From assembly GCA_964625525.1 (NCBI GenBank), contig CAZVEE010000009.1:4151-68150 (forward strand): a stretch of DNA of 64,000 bases. The letters run 5' to 3'. A program made the position numbers and the translations under genes. Shown here piece by piece: positions 34,141 to 43,287 of this stretch. Within the stretch, counting starts at the first letter, position 1. Each line of letters starts with the position of its first letter. The stretch comes from CAZVEE01 sp964625525. Lineage in GTDB: Bacteria; Pseudomonadota; Alphaproteobacteria; JAJFIK01. A model generated the notes under the pieces. The model was not told where the DNA came from, searched no databases, and saw only the letters and a list, made by a program, of their open reading frames with translations.

Positions 34141-35925
34141 CTAGGCCGCCTTTTTCGGCACGATACTCGCGAGCGTTTCCAGAATGCGATTGGTGGCCGC
34201 GAGCCGCTCGTCCGGATGCTCCCCACCGCGCCCATAGACAAGCTTGCCGTCGGGCTTAAGCTTCATGGGCACGCGGGAATGGGAGACAAGATCGACGAGC
34301 CCGGGGATATCCGGGAACCCCTCGGGCCGGAAAGTCACGGTCACGCCTTTGGGACCGGCATCGACCTTGGCCACATTGGACATCCGGCACAGGCCCTTGA
34401 TCTCGACGATTTGCAGCAGGTTCTTCACTTCGTCCGGCAGCGGACCGAAGCGATCAATCAGCTCTGCGGCGAAGGCATCAATATCCTCGCGGGTCTCCAC
34501 ATCCGCAAGCCGCCGATAAAGCGCCAGACGCACATGCAGATCCGGCACATAGGCTTCGGGGATCAAAACGGCGGTGCCCACATTGATATGGGGCGACCAT
34601 TTCTCCTGCACCTCAATGCCAAGATCGCCGCTGCGCAAGGAGGAGACCGCTTCCTCCAGCATGGACTGGTAAAGCTCGATCCCCACTTCGCGCACATGGC
34701 CCGACTGTTCGTCCCCGAGCAGGTTACCGGCGCCGCGAATATCCAGGTCATGGCTCGCCAGATTGAAGCCCGCCCCCAGCGTGTCGAGCGATTGCAGCAC
34801 TTTCAGCCGCTTCTCCGCATTGGCGGTGAGGGTCTTGCGCTGCGGCACGGTCAGATAGGCATAGGCCCGCGCCTTGGAGCGCCCAATACGGCCGCGGATC
34901 TGATAAAGCTGTGCCAAGCCAAACATATCAGCCCGATGGACAATCAAGGTGTTCGCTGACGGAATATCCAGGCCGGACTCCACAATGGTGGTCGAGACAA
35001 GCACATCATATTTGCCGTCATAGAAGGCGTTCATGATGTCTTCAAGCTCGCCAGACGGCATTTGTCCGTGGGCGATGACATATTTGACCTCCGGCACATG
35101 GGCCTGGAGGTACTCGGCGATTTCCGACAGATCGGCGATGCGCGGGCAGACATAGAAACTCTGTCCGCCGCGATATTTCTCCCGCAACAGGGCCTCGCGC
35201 ACCACCACGGGGTCGAACGGGCTGACAAAGGTGCGCACTGCCAGCCGGTCCACCGGCGGCGTCGCGATGATCGACAGCTCGCGCACCCCGCTCATGGCCA
35301 GTTGCAGCGTGCGCGGAATGGGCGTCGCGGTCAGGGTCAACACGTGCACATCGCTTTTAAGCTGCTTCAGACGTTCCTTGTGCGCGACCCCGAAATGCTG
35401 CTCCTCATCCACGATCAACAGGCCCAGATCCTTGAACTGGATGGTCTTGGCCAGCAGCGCATGCGTGCCAACGACAATGTCTACCGTGCCGTCGGTCAGC
35501 CCTTTGCGGGTCTCGGTTGCGTCCTTACTGGAGACCATGCGCGACAACTGCCGGATGCTGACCGGCCAGCCGGCAAAGCGCTCCGTGAACGTTTTATAGT
35601 GCTGACGGGCGAGCAAAGTGGTCGGTACAACGACCGCCACCTGATGACCCTGAAGTGCGACCACAAAGGCGGCGCGCAACGCCACTTCGGTCTTGCCGAA
35701 GCCCACATCGCCGCAGACGAGGCGGTCCATGGGCCGGCCCTTGACCAGATCCTCCAGCACGTCACCGATAGAGCGCTCCTGGTCCTCCGTCTCCTGATAG
35801 GGGAAGCGGGCACAGAATTCATCATAGATCCCGGCCGGCGGCGGTACTGCCCGCCCCTCGCGCAGCTCCCGCTCGGCGGCAATTTTGATCAGCGCATCCG
35901 CCATTTCGCGGATCCGCTCCTTCAT
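34141..35925 (-). CDS. mfd: Mfd C-terminal part: translocase and D7 domain
   Basis: 594 residues counted from the ATG at 35925, which has only a weak AAGGCC upstream. Helicase motifs are intact: Walker A GDVGFGKTE, DEEQHFG, TATPIPRTL, STTIVESGLDIPSANTLI and QIRGRIGRS. The TRG motif region and the D7 domain (LPDEVKNLLQIVEIK) follow. Alone it would be an unregulated DNA translocase that cannot bind RNA polymerase, because the RID is on the other fragment. Whether it is translated separately is unknown. Confidence 0.6.
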   Translation of the reverse strand: MKERIREMADALIKIAAERELREGRAVPPPAGIYDEFCARFPYQETEDQERSIGDVLEDLVKGRPMDRLVCGDVGFGKTEVALRAAFVVALQGHQVAVVVPTTLLARQHYKTFTERFAGWPVSIRQLSRMVSSKDATETRKGLTDGTVDIVVGTHALLAKTIQFKDLGLLIVDEEQHFGVAHKERLKQLKSDVHVLTLTATPIPRTLQLAMSGVRELSIIATPPVDRLAVRTFVSPFDPVVVREALLREKYRGGQSFYVCPRIADLSEIAEYLQAHVPEVKYVIAHGQMPSGELEDIMNAFYDGKYDVLVSTTIVESGLDIPSANTLIVHRADMFGLAQLYQIRGRIGRSKARAYAYLTVPQRKTLTANAEKRLKVLQSLDTLGAGFNLASHDLDIRGAGNLLGDEQSGHVREVGIELYQSMLEEAVSSLRSGDLGIEVQEKWSPHINVGTAVLIPEAYVPDLHVRLALYRRLADVETREDIDAFAAELIDRFGPLPDEVKNLLQIVEIKGLCRMSNVAKVDAGPKGVTVTFRPEGFPDIPGLVDLVSHSRVPMKLKPDGKLVYGRGGEHPDERLAATNRILETLASIVPKKAA

Positions 35926-35943
35926 CTTGGCCTTGCGCGCCTG

Positions 35944-35946
35944 CTA
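35944..35946 (-). other. In-frame TAG codon dividing mfd
   Basis: On the minus strand the codons run GGG GCC TAG CAG GCG CGC. The residue expected from Mfd families is Trp (TGG). Downstream codons continue in the same frame with full conservation. Confidence 0.85.
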
Positions 35947-37683
35947 GGCCCCGCCGCCCAGCCGGTCAAGCTGGGTGCCTTCGTCGTCCGAGCCATAGCG
36001 GCTCAGCAATTCGATGTTCTCCACAGGGAGAAACAGCTTGTCATTATTGTGATAGAGGAGCATCAGGCAGTCATGGGGTGCGCCCTGAACATCAATGGAC
36101 TGAAGACCCTCATAGCGTCCGATGCCATGATCCACATGCACCACCAGATCCCCCGGCGACAGGGCGGCGGCCTCGGTGAGAAAGTTCTGCGCTTTGCGCG
36201 AACGCCCGCGCTGGCGGATCAGCCGGTCGCCGAGCACGTCCTGTTCTGCAATCACCGCATAACCGCTGGCAAGGAACCCGTGTTCGAGCCCCAAGACCGC
36301 AAGCCCGGTCACCCCGGCCGGGAGGCCTGCGACGTCGGAGAACTTGCTCACCGCCGCCGTCTTCTCGATCCCCCGCTCCGCCAGCACACCCGCCATACGC
36401 TCCGCCGACCCTTGCGTCCAGCAGGCGAGCACCACGCGCCGGTCGTCTTTATGCAGCGCCTGGATATGATCGGCGACAGCGGCAAACACATTGCCCCGGT
36501 CCTGGGCGCGCTCGGGCGCGAAATTCCGCCCCGCCCGCCCCTGGGCATCGATCACGCTGCCCCCAGCACCGCTTTCGGGTGCCTCGAACGGGTTGAAGGC
36601 GCGCACCGTGCGCCCTTCAAGACCCGCCTCCCAATCCTCCGCCGCCAGATAAAGCCGCTGCGGCGGCAGCGGCTTGTAGCGCGGCGCGGATAGGGCGGTG
36701 GTGGCACCTTTGGTTTCCGGCAGGTCCGTGCGCGCCTCATAGTGATCGGTGATCATGGCAAGGCGCGTGTCGCGCGCCTCTTGCGCCAGGTGATCCAGGC
36801 TCACCGGGGCCTCGGGCAGATAATCGAACAGGGTTTCCAGATTCTCATGGAACAGCGGCAGCCAATGCTCCATGCCCTGATATTTGTGCCCTGCACTCAC
36901 CGCTTCATAGAGCGGGTCCTCGTCCGTGACGGCACCAAACAGGCTCACATAATTGCGCCGGAAGCGCTGGATGCTCTCTGCGTCCAGCAACACCTCACTC
37001 ACCGGCACCAAGTCGATGGACCGGATCTGCCCGGTCGTCCGCTGACTTTCCGGATCAAAGGGCCGCACGGATTCCAGCGTGTCGCCGAACAGATCAAGGC
37101 GCAGCGGCTGCTCCATACCCGGCGGGAACAGGTCCACAATGCCCCCGCGAATGGCAAACTCGCCGGGCTCGCGCACGGTCGAGGCGCGGGCATACCCGTT
37201 ATTGCCAAGAAACGCCGTCAGTGCATCGAGATCCACTGCATTGCCCACATGGGCCGAAAAGGCATGGGTCGCCACCACAGCGCGCGCCGGCAGGCGTTGC
37301 ACCAGCGCGTTGACCGTGGTCACCACCACCAGCGCCCCGTCGCCGCGCCGGCTTGCCAGCGTGCTCAGACACGCCATGCGCGCGCTGGCGATCTCCGCCT
37401 TTGGGGACATCCGGTCATAGGGCAGACAATCCCAGGCCGGAAAATGCAGCACGGGCAGATCCGGCGCGAAAAAGCCTAACGCTTCGACAAGCGCCTGGGC
37501 CCGCGCATCGTCCCGCGCCACATGCAGCCACGGCCCGCCCGCCTCGCGCGCAAGTGTGCTCAGCAAATGGGCATCATAGCCCTCCGGCGCATTGGCAAGC
37601 GTCGCCCGCCCGCCATCGCGCAACACAAGACGCGGGCTGAGGCCCAGAAACGGATCGGCGAGGGGACGGGGCGTGGCGCTCAC
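35944..37683 (-). CDS. mfd: Mfd N-terminal part: UvrB-like domains and RNAP-interaction domain
   Basis: 579 residues ending at the TAG. It has the UvrB-homology region (YDRMSPKAEIASARMACL, then RGGIVDLFPPGMEQPLRLDLFGD) that recruits UvrA. The CarD-like RID is near residues 505-560 (LSPGDLVVHVDHGIGRYEGL, broken here only by description). The fragment could still bind UvrA and RNA polymerase but would lack motor activity. The start at 37683 lies 29 bp after the sdhE stop. Confidence 0.65.
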   Translation of the reverse strand: MSATPRPLADPFLGLSPRLVLRDGGRATLANAPEGYDAHLLSTLAREAGGPWLHVARDDARAQALVEALGFFAPDLPVLHFPAWDCLPYDRMSPKAEIASARMACLSTLASRRGDGALVVVTTVNALVQRLPARAVVATHAFSAHVGNAVDLDALTAFLGNNGYARASTVREPGEFAIRGGIVDLFPPGMEQPLRLDLFGDTLESVRPFDPESQRTTGQIRSIDLVPVSEVLLDAESIQRFRRNYVSLFGAVTDEDPLYEAVSAGHKYQGMEHWLPLFHENLETLFDYLPEAPVSLDHLAQEARDTRLAMITDHYEARTDLPETKGATTALSAPRYKPLPPQRLYLAAEDWEAGLEGRTVRAFNPFEAPESGAGGSVIDAQGRAGRNFAPERAQDRGNVFAAVADHIQALHKDDRRVVLACWTQGSAERMAGVLAERGIEKTAAVSKFSDVAGLPAGVTGLAVLGLEHGFLASGYAVIAEQDVLGDRLIRQRGRSRKAQNFLTEAAALSPGDLVVHVDHGIGRYEGLQSIDVQGAPHDCLMLLYHNNDKLFLPVENIELLSRYGSDDEGTQLDRLGGGA

Positions 37684-37712
37684 GGGCTCTCAACAGGTTT
37701 GAGGAACGAAGG

Positions 37713-38024
37713 TCAGGTGATGGGGCCAGGCCGGTCCCATAACGCGCCCTCCGATCGACTGAACTGCTGGATCATGGCCATAATGTCGGTGTCATGGTCG
37801 GCCGGCACCGGCGCGCGGCCCACGATCCAATTATAGATGTCATGGTCATCCAGACCGAGGAGCGCTTCATAGCGATCGACTTGCGCCGGCGTCAATGAGT
37901 CGAGATGACGATCCGCAAAATGTCCCAGAATCAGGTCAGCTTCCTTGAAGCCGCGATACCAGGATCGGTGTTTCAAACGCTTCAGGCGGGCTTGCGCCTC
38001 GCTTAGAGGGGGGTCGACGGTCAT
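37713..38024 (-). CDS. sdhE: SdhE, FAD assembly factor for succinate dehydrogenase
   Basis: 103 residues from the ATG at 38024; a longer frame reaches 38066. The flavinylation motif RGxxE is present as YRGFKEADLILG, followed by the DRYEALLGLDDHDIYNWI helix typical of the Sdh5/SdhE/YgfY family. The protein helps attach FAD covalently to SdhA in the cytoplasm. Position between recG and mfd is the conserved alphaproteobacterial arrangement, which supports the call. Confidence 0.93.
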   Translation of the reverse strand: MTVDPPLSEAQARLKRLKHRSWYRGFKEADLILGHFADRHLDSLTPAQVDRYEALLGLDDHDIYNWIVGRAPVPADHDTDIMAMIQQFSRSEGALWDRPGPIT

Positions 38025-38155
38025 GGTGGTGCGTGTCCTCTTTGTCTTCCGTCCGAAAAGCATCACATCTTGACGATATAGAGCGGATGGGTCCGCAAAT
38101 CACCGCGCGCTCCGGGCGCACCTGGCACAAGCTGCCTTGAGAGGAGTTTCAGCCC

Positions 38156-39103
38156 ATGGACATGCCCCTCAACAAAGGCGCCCCAGCCAGACCGGCGCCG
38201 GATACCCCCGCACCGCTCTCCCTAGCCCGCCGGCAGCCGGTGGGCGTGGATACGGTCCTGACCCTGGACGATGGGCGCCGCCTCGGCATGCGCGAACATG
38301 GCGACCCGGGCGGTGTGCCGACCTTCTACATCCATGGCTGGCCCGGCTCGCGGCTTGAACCGGGCTATTTTCCCTTTCCCGGCATCCGGCTGATTGCCGT
38401 GGACCGTCCGGGCTACGGCCTGTCCGATCCTGCCGATCCGTATCATCTCATGGATTGGGCGGCCGATCTTGCCGTCGTGGCGGATCACTTAAAACTTGAT
38501 CGCTTTGCCGTTGTCGGGGTCTCCGGTGGCGGGCCTTATGCCATGGCCGCCGCGCGCGGGCTCAGCGATCGGATTTTCGCCACCACGCTGATCTGTCCGT
38601 TAGGCCCGCCCGAGGCGCCGGGCATGGATAGCGGCAAGATCACGCTGTTGCGCAATATTGGCGGCCATAAGCTCGCGCGCTCGGTACTGTTTCGCCTGGC
38701 CCGTCAGCTCATCCTGCTGCCCCAGGGCGAAGATCAGCTTGCCCGCCTGCACGAAACCCGGGCCGATGAACACCCGGATATCGCCGCCCTCGACCCGGAT
38801 TTCGCTCGCTATCACGTGGGGTCATGGCGCGAAGCGCTGCGATATTCCGCTGAAGGCATGGCCAGCGACGCGCGCATCTACAGCGAAGCCTGGCCCTTCG
38901 CCCTGGAGGAGATCACCACGCCCGTGCGCCTTTGGCACGGCGATCAGGATGACATCGTGCCCTCGTCCATAGGCCAGTATTACGCCAAGCACCTGCCCCA
39001 CTGCGATGCCACTTTCCTCACCGACGAAGGCCACGTCTCCATTGTCCGCCGCCATCTGGATGCCATCGTGGCAGAGATCGTTGCGGCCGGAACCGCGGAC
39101 TAG
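38156..39103 (+). CDS. Alpha/beta hydrolase
   Basis: 315 residues. The HGWPGSRLEP oxyanion block, nucleophile elbow GVSGGGPYA (~residue 121), acid in WHGDQDDIVP (~262) and His in TDEGHVSI (~290) form a complete triad. No signal peptide is present. The cap region gives no substrate clue. A short intergenic stretch of 38 bp separates it from recG, so the two may share a transcript. Confidence 0.88.
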   Translation: MDMPLNKGAPARPAPDTPAPLSLARRQPVGVDTVLTLDDGRRLGMREHGDPGGVPTFYIHGWPGSRLEPGYFPFPGIRLIAVDRPGYGLSDPADPYHLMDWAADLAVVADHLKLDRFAVVGVSGGGPYAMAAARGLSDRIFATTLICPLGPPEAPGMDSGKITLLRNIGGHKLARSVLFRLARQLILLPQGEDQLARLHETRADEHPDIAALDPDFARYHVGSWREALRYSAEGMASDARIYSEAWPFALEEITTPVRLWHGDQDDIVPSSIGQYYAKHLPHCDATFLTDEGHVSIVRRHLDAIVAEIVAAGTAD

Positions 39104-39141
39104 CCCTTGCTCCTGCGGCCCCGACACGGCAAGCCTATGCC

Positions 39142-41226
39142 ATGCGACCGGCGATTCTGTTTCCCCTTTATGTCGATGTGACCGAGCTGAAAGGCGTGGG
39201 CTCGCGCTTGGCGAAGCTCATCGGCAAAGCCGCCGGCTACAAGGTCGCGGATCTGCTCTGGCATGCGCCCACCGGCCTGATCGACCGGCGCCACAGCCCC
39301 AAGATCGCTCAGGCCCGCCCCGGTGACATCGCCACGCTTCACGTCACCGTGGACACGCACGAGCCGCCCGGTCGCCCGCGCGCGCCCTACAAAGTCCGCG
39401 TCCATGACGAGACCGGCTTTCTCACGCTGGTGTTCTTCCATCCGCGCAAGGAATACCTGCAATCGATCCTGCCGCAAGGAGCGGTCCGCCACGTCTCAGG
39501 CACGGTGGAGGAGTTCTCCGGCGGCTGGCAAATGACCCATCCGGATTTCGTCCTGACCGCCGAAGAATTGGCGGTGACGCCGCTGATTGCACCGGTCTAT
39601 CCGCTGACCGCCGGCTTAACGCCCAAGGTCATGGCCAAGGCGGTCGCCGGCGCCCTGGAGCGCGCGCCCGAGCTGCCGGAATGGCAGGATCCGCCCTTTC
39701 TCAAACAACAAGGGTGGCCTGGCTGGCGCGCGGCGCTGGAGGCGCTGCATCATCCGCAATCGGAAGCGGACCTGGAGCCCGCCAGCCCGGCCCGCGCGCG
39801 CCTGGCCTTTGATGAATTGCTGGCCAACCAGCTGGCCCTGGCCATGATGCGCGCCCATGCCAAGGCCCAGCCGGGCCGCACGCTCACGCCCACGGGCACC
39901 GTCAGCGCCCGGATCAAAGCGGCTCTGCCCTTTTCCCTCACCGGCGCACAGACCCGCTCCATCGCCGAGATCCTCGCTGAGATGGCCGCACCGGTGCGCA
40001 TGCTGCGCTTGCTGCAAGGCGATGTAGGCGCCGGCAAAACCGTCGTTGCGCTGTTCGCCATGGCGGCGGCCGTGGAGGCGGGCACGCAAGCCGCCATGAT
40101 GGCCCCAACAGAGATCCTGGCGCGCCAGCATCACGCGGGCCTGACCCCATTAGCCGAGGCAGCGGGCCTGCGCCTGGCGCTGCTCACGGGACGCGACAAG
40201 CGCGCCGAGCGTACCCGCATCATGACCGCGTTGGCGGCTGGCGACATCGACATTCTCGTGGGCACGCACGCCCTGTTTCAGGACGACGTGGCTTTTCGCG
40301 ATCTGGGCCTTGCGGTGGTTGATGAACAACATCGCTTCGGCGTTCATCAGCGCTGGACGCTCGGGCGCAAGGGCGCTGCCGTGGACATGCTGGTCATGAC
40401 CGCGACGCCGATCCCGCGCACCTTAACCTTGACCGCCTATGGCGACATGGCCGTCTCGCGCCTCGATGAAAAGCCGCCCGGCCGCAAGCCTGTAGCGACC
40501 CGGGCCGTGCCCCTTGGCCGCGTGGACGATGTGATCGCCCATCTCGCCCAATCGGTGACAGAAGGCCGGCAGGCCTATTGGGTCTGCCCGCTGGTCGAGG
40601 AGTCAGAAACACTGGACGTGACGGCGGCGGAGGAGCGCTTTCAGGTGCTCACCGAAGCGCTGGGCGAGGGACATGTGGGCCTTGTCCACGGCCGGCTGAA
40701 AGCCAGCGAGAAAGACGCGGTCATGGCCGCTTTCAAAGACGGTGCTCTGAAAGTCCTGGTGGCGACGACCGTGATCGAGGTGGGAGTCGATGTGCCCAAC
40801 GCCTCCATCATGATCATTGAACACGCGGAGCGCTTTGGCCTGGCGCAACTACACCAGTTGCGCGGCCGCGTCGGCCGGGGCGCGGCGGCCTCGTCCTGCC
40901 TGCTCCTCTATGGCCCGGCCATCGGCGAGACAGGTCGGGCGCGCCTGAAGATCATGCGGGAGACCGAAGACGGCTTTGTGATCGCCGAGGAGGATCTGCG
41001 CCTGCGCGGGGCCGGCGACCTGCTCGGCACCCGCCAGAGCGGCCTGCCCCACTTTCGTCTCGCCGATCTCGACGCCCATAAGGACTTGCTGGACGTCGCT
41101 CGCCAATATGCCGAGCTCTGTCTCACCCGCGACCCGGAGCTGCGCTCCCCCCAGGGCGAAGCGCTGCGCATTCTGTTGTATTTGTTTGGCCGCGATGAAG
41201 CCGTGCGCTACTTGCGCAGCGGCTGA
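39142..41226 (+). CDS. recG: ATP-dependent DNA helicase RecG
   Basis: 694 residues, full length for the family. The N-terminal wedge/OB domain starts with the GVGSRLAKLIGKA element. Motor motifs are Walker A GDVGAGKT (~294), DEQHRFG (~393), TATPIPRTL, TTVIEVGVDVPNASIMI and QLRGRVGRG, and the C-terminal motif (LRLRGAGDLLGTRQSG) follows. RecG remodels stalled forks and branched DNA. The start at 39142 gives the usual LYVDVTELKGVG opening. Confidence 0.96.
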   Translation: MRPAILFPLYVDVTELKGVGSRLAKLIGKAAGYKVADLLWHAPTGLIDRRHSPKIAQARPGDIATLHVTVDTHEPPGRPRAPYKVRVHDETGFLTLVFFHPRKEYLQSILPQGAVRHVSGTVEEFSGGWQMTHPDFVLTAEELAVTPLIAPVYPLTAGLTPKVMAKAVAGALERAPELPEWQDPPFLKQQGWPGWRAALEALHHPQSEADLEPASPARARLAFDELLANQLALAMMRAHAKAQPGRTLTPTGTVSARIKAALPFSLTGAQTRSIAEILAEMAAPVRMLRLLQGDVGAGKTVVALFAMAAAVEAGTQAAMMAPTEILARQHHAGLTPLAEAAGLRLALLTGRDKRAERTRIMTALAAGDIDILVGTHALFQDDVAFRDLGLAVVDEQHRFGVHQRWTLGRKGAAVDMLVMTATPIPRTLTLTAYGDMAVSRLDEKPPGRKPVATRAVPLGRVDDVIAHLAQSVTEGRQAYWVCPLVEESETLDVTAAEERFQVLTEALGEGHVGLVHGRLKASEKDAVMAAFKDGALKVLVATTVIEVGVDVPNASIMIIEHAERFGLAQLHQLRGRVGRGAAASSCLLLYGPAIGETGRARLKIMRETEDGFVIAEEDLRLRGAGDLLGTRQSGLPHFRLADLDAHKDLLDVARQYAELCLTRDPELRSPQGEALRILLYLFGRDEAVRYLRSG

Positions 41227-41229
41227 TTG

Positions 41230-41724
41230 TCAGCGACCAATGACCACCGAGGCTCCCCAACGCCAGCGGTAGTAGAGATCATTCAGCGGCGCTTGGAATG
41301 TTGCCCCGCTCCACGGATCGCTAACGATCACATTGCCGAAACCGTCCATGCCTTGCAGCACAATGTAGTGCCCGACAGGTCCATTGGAGGGACGCACAAA
41401 GGCGATCATCTTCCAACCAGAAGACAAGGATCCATAGAGCTCTTGTGGACTGGCGGGGCGCCCAACAGCCCAAGCCCGTAACCCATAGGACTGAGACAGA
41501 GCCACGACCTCTTGGATATGGGCTGGGCGGTCTTGCGGCCAACCGTCGAGACGAGCAGCAATGTTAATCTGGCTTTCGTAGTATCCCGCTTGCGCAAGGA
41601 CATCCTGAATACTCGCTGCCCAGCACCAATTGCTCGCTCTTTGTCGCTCAATAGCGTCCGCGGGCAATGCTAGAGAACAAAAAAACACAAGAATGAGCGC
41701 AGTTTTCTTTACCAATGCCCACAT
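41230..41724 (-). CDS. Secreted papain-like cysteine protease
   Basis: 164 residues with a signal peptide (~1-24, ALPADA). The catalytic Cys is C34 in the SNWCWAAS motif, His is in GPVGHYIVLQG (~118) and the third residue is in VSDPWSG (~134). NWCWAAS followed by GHY...V and DPW is characteristic of the papain-like/C39-like small protease family (AvrRpt2-type and relatives). Codon use is less GC-rich than in recG and DUF502, and the gene lies next to a repeat and an assembly gap, which suggests acquisition. No inhibitor or immunity gene is visible. Confidence 0.85.
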   Translation of the reverse strand: MWALVKKTALILVFFCSLALPADAIERQRASNWCWAASIQDVLAQAGYYESQINIAARLDGWPQDRPAHIQEVVALSQSYGLRAWAVGRPASPQELYGSLSSGWKMIAFVRPSNGPVGHYIVLQGMDGFGNVIVSDPWSGATFQAPLNDLYYRWRWGASVVIGR

Positions 41725-41745
41725 AATCTCCCCCCCATTTGATGA

Positions 41746-41848
41746 TTAGAGCGCTTTCAGCAAAAGTGTCTGCGGTTTTCCGCCGGAAAAGCGCGCTTAA
41801 CCAAAGACTGAGAACTGTTTCAATGATCTCGTCTTCAGTGAAACGGCT
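41746..41848. repeat. Dispersed extragenic palindromic repeat
   Basis: The stretch begins agagcgctttcagcaaaag, continues with a gcggttttccgccggaaaag dyad, and ends in gtttca ... tgaaac arms. I recognise this architecture as a common intergenic repeat of alphaproteobacteria, often found next to genes as an imperfect hairpin pair. Outer arms are agcgctttc and gaaaagcgcgct. No other copy was seen in the window. It may be the reason the assembly broke nearby. Confidence 0.6.
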
Positions 41849-41881
41849 GTAGGAGATTGCATCCCCTACCGGCAAACCTAT

Positions 41882-41981
41882 NNNNNNNNNNNNNNNNNNN
41901 NNNNNNNNNNNNNNNNNNNNNNNNNNNNNNNNNNNNNNNNNNNNNNNNNNNNNNNNNNNNNNNNNNNNNNNNNNNNNNNNN
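41882..41981. other. Assembly gap of 100 N
   Basis: Exactly 100 N, the conventional filler for a gap of unknown length. What lies between the repeat and the methyltransferase fragment is therefore unknown. Confidence 0.98.
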
Positions 41982-42222
41982 TGATCCGGGCACGACCGAT
42001 GCGGCCGTGGCCTTACTGGCGGAGATCACGGCCGGCGGGCCGGTGCTTGAATTCGCTATCGGCACCGGGCGCGTCGCCCTGCCCCTTGCGGCGCGCGGGC
42101 TGTCTGTGGAAGGCATTGAGGCGTCGCCGGAGATGATCGCGAACCTGCGTGCCAAGCCCGGCGGCGAGGCAATCCCCGTGACCCAGGGCGATATGGCGGA
42201 CACCCACCTGGAGCGGCGCTAG
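41982..42222 (+). pseudogene. SAM-dependent methyltransferase fragment
   Basis: About 79 codons open from the gap to a TAG at 42220. They contain the class I SAM-binding motif VLEFAIGTGRVALPLAARG, the acidic beta2 residue in VEGIEAS and GDMAD at beta4. The core should continue for ~150 more residues but ends in THLERR. The gene is therefore truncated at the 3' end; its 5' end is in the gap. It is probably a decayed remnant. Confidence 0.65.
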
Positions 42223-42275
42223 GGCGGCTGGGACAAGACGCCCTTTACCGCCCAAAGCACTATGCATGTGTCGGT

Positions 42276-43112
42276 TTATCGAGCCGCCGCGGCCGGGGGA
42301 TCTTGAGGGCCGCCGTCCTGGCGCACTGCCAGCTGGCTTTCGCCCTCCATCGCCGCCTCGGGCTGATGATCCAGGCGCGCCCGGGTCTTGCGCAGCATGT
42401 CGGCTTTGGTGACGTCGCCGTGCTGCGGTGTCACCAGGCCCCCGGAAATGACAAGCTTGGCGCCCTCTTCCACGGTCATATCGAGGATGATCACGTCCCG
42501 GCGCGGCGCGAACAGCAGAAAGCCCGAGGTCGGATTTGGCGTGGTGGGCAGGAACAGGCTCACCATTTCCTCGCCGATATGGTGGGCGATCTCGCTTTGC
42601 GTATCGCTGGTGACGAAGGACACGGCCCACATGCCACGGCGCGGATACTCCACCAACGCCACTTGCTTAAAGGACTTGTCCTTCTCCGCGAGCACCGTCT
42701 CGAAAATCTGCTTCAGCGCCCCATAGATCGTGCGGACAACGGGCATGCGATCCACCAGGCGCTCGCCGGTCACAATCAGCCAGCGCCCCGCCACATTGGC
42801 GGTGAAAAAGCCCAGCACCACCATGCCAAGCGCCATCAGCGCCACGCCCACCCCCGGCACCGTATAGGGCAGATAGGCGAGGACGTCCGAGCCGCCCGGG
42901 ATCATTTTCAGAACCCACACCACCTGCTGGTCTACGAATGTCACAAACCAGGCGACAAACCAGTAGGTGAGATAAATCGTGATCAGCACGGGGGCTGCGA
43001 CCACAACACCGGTGAGGAAATAGGTGCGCAAGTCGAACAGCGGACGCTTTACGGGAGCCTTGGCCGAGGCGGAGGAGGCGTCGTTCGGGTCTGTCTGATC
43101 GGCCATCGGCAT
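42276..43112 (-). CDS. DUF502 family membrane protein
   Basis: 278 residues. Two membrane spans (~30-52 and ~83-107) flank a short periplasmic loop. The family signature is LPYTVPGVGVALMALG, then IYGALKQIFETVL and FKQVALVEYPRRGMWAVSFVT. Function is unknown. DUF502 genes commonly neighbour recG in alphaproteobacteria, so this gene continues the repair block across the gap. The C-terminal ~45 residues are Gln/Ala/Pro-rich and variable. Confidence 0.92.
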   Translation of the reverse strand: MPMADQTDPNDASSASAKAPVKRPLFDLRTYFLTGVVVAAPVLITIYLTYWFVAWFVTFVDQQVVWVLKMIPGGSDVLAYLPYTVPGVGVALMALGMVVLGFFTANVAGRWLIVTGERLVDRMPVVRTIYGALKQIFETVLAEKDKSFKQVALVEYPRRGMWAVSFVTSDTQSEIAHHIGEEMVSLFLPTTPNPTSGFLLFAPRRDVIILDMTVEEGAKLVISGGLVTPQHGDVTKADMLRKTRARLDHQPEAAMEGESQLAVRQDGGPQDPPAAAAR

Positions 43113-43201
43113 GCGCTCTTTAAGTTAGGGGCGGGACCGTGATTCGGACCCATGCCCCAATCTTCCCGCGCTGTGTGGCAGAATGGCGGTTTCGCGGGTC
43201 T

Positions 43202-43230
43202 TTGACAAAATTTATCGCCCACGCTTATGA
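43202..43230 (+). promoter_or_regulatory. Sigma70-type promoter for the phosphotransferase operon
   Basis: A consensus -35 ttgaca (43202-43207) is followed after 17 bp by ttatga (43225-43230) as the -10. It lies ~58 bp upstream of the GTG start at 43288 in an otherwise gene-free stretch. Confidence 0.6.
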
Positions 43231-43287
43231 CACCTTTTTGGGATCGGCCCACGATCTGTCGCTCCCATACGCTGCGGAGGACCTTAA

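Larger units (their letters stand above)
34141..37683 (-). pseudogene. mfd: mfd, transcription-repair coupling factor, interrupted by one in-frame TAG
   Basis: Read through a single TAG at 35944-35946, the frame is a complete ~1180-residue Mfd: UvrB-like N-terminal domains, an RNA-polymerase-interaction domain, the RecG-like translocase and the C-terminal autoinhibitory D7 domain. The local sequence reads LDRLGGGA-stop-QARKAKMKER, where Mfd proteins have Ala-Trp at this point. TGG to TAG is a one-base change. No frameshift or other lesion is visible, so this is a very recent loss, a sequencing error, or a suppressed codon. The locus lies just downstream of sdhE, as is normal in alphaproteobacteria. 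Confidence 0.75.

Noticed and set aside
35062..36693. 543-codon plus-strand frame over mfd
   Set aside because: It is antisense to well-conserved Mfd helicase and UvrB-like motifs.
13977..39103. Reassignment of TAG to an amino acid across the genome
   Set aside because: The sensor kinase, its regulator and the alpha/beta hydrolase end naturally at TAG at family-typical lengths, so TAG is a working stop here; only readthrough at single sites remains open.
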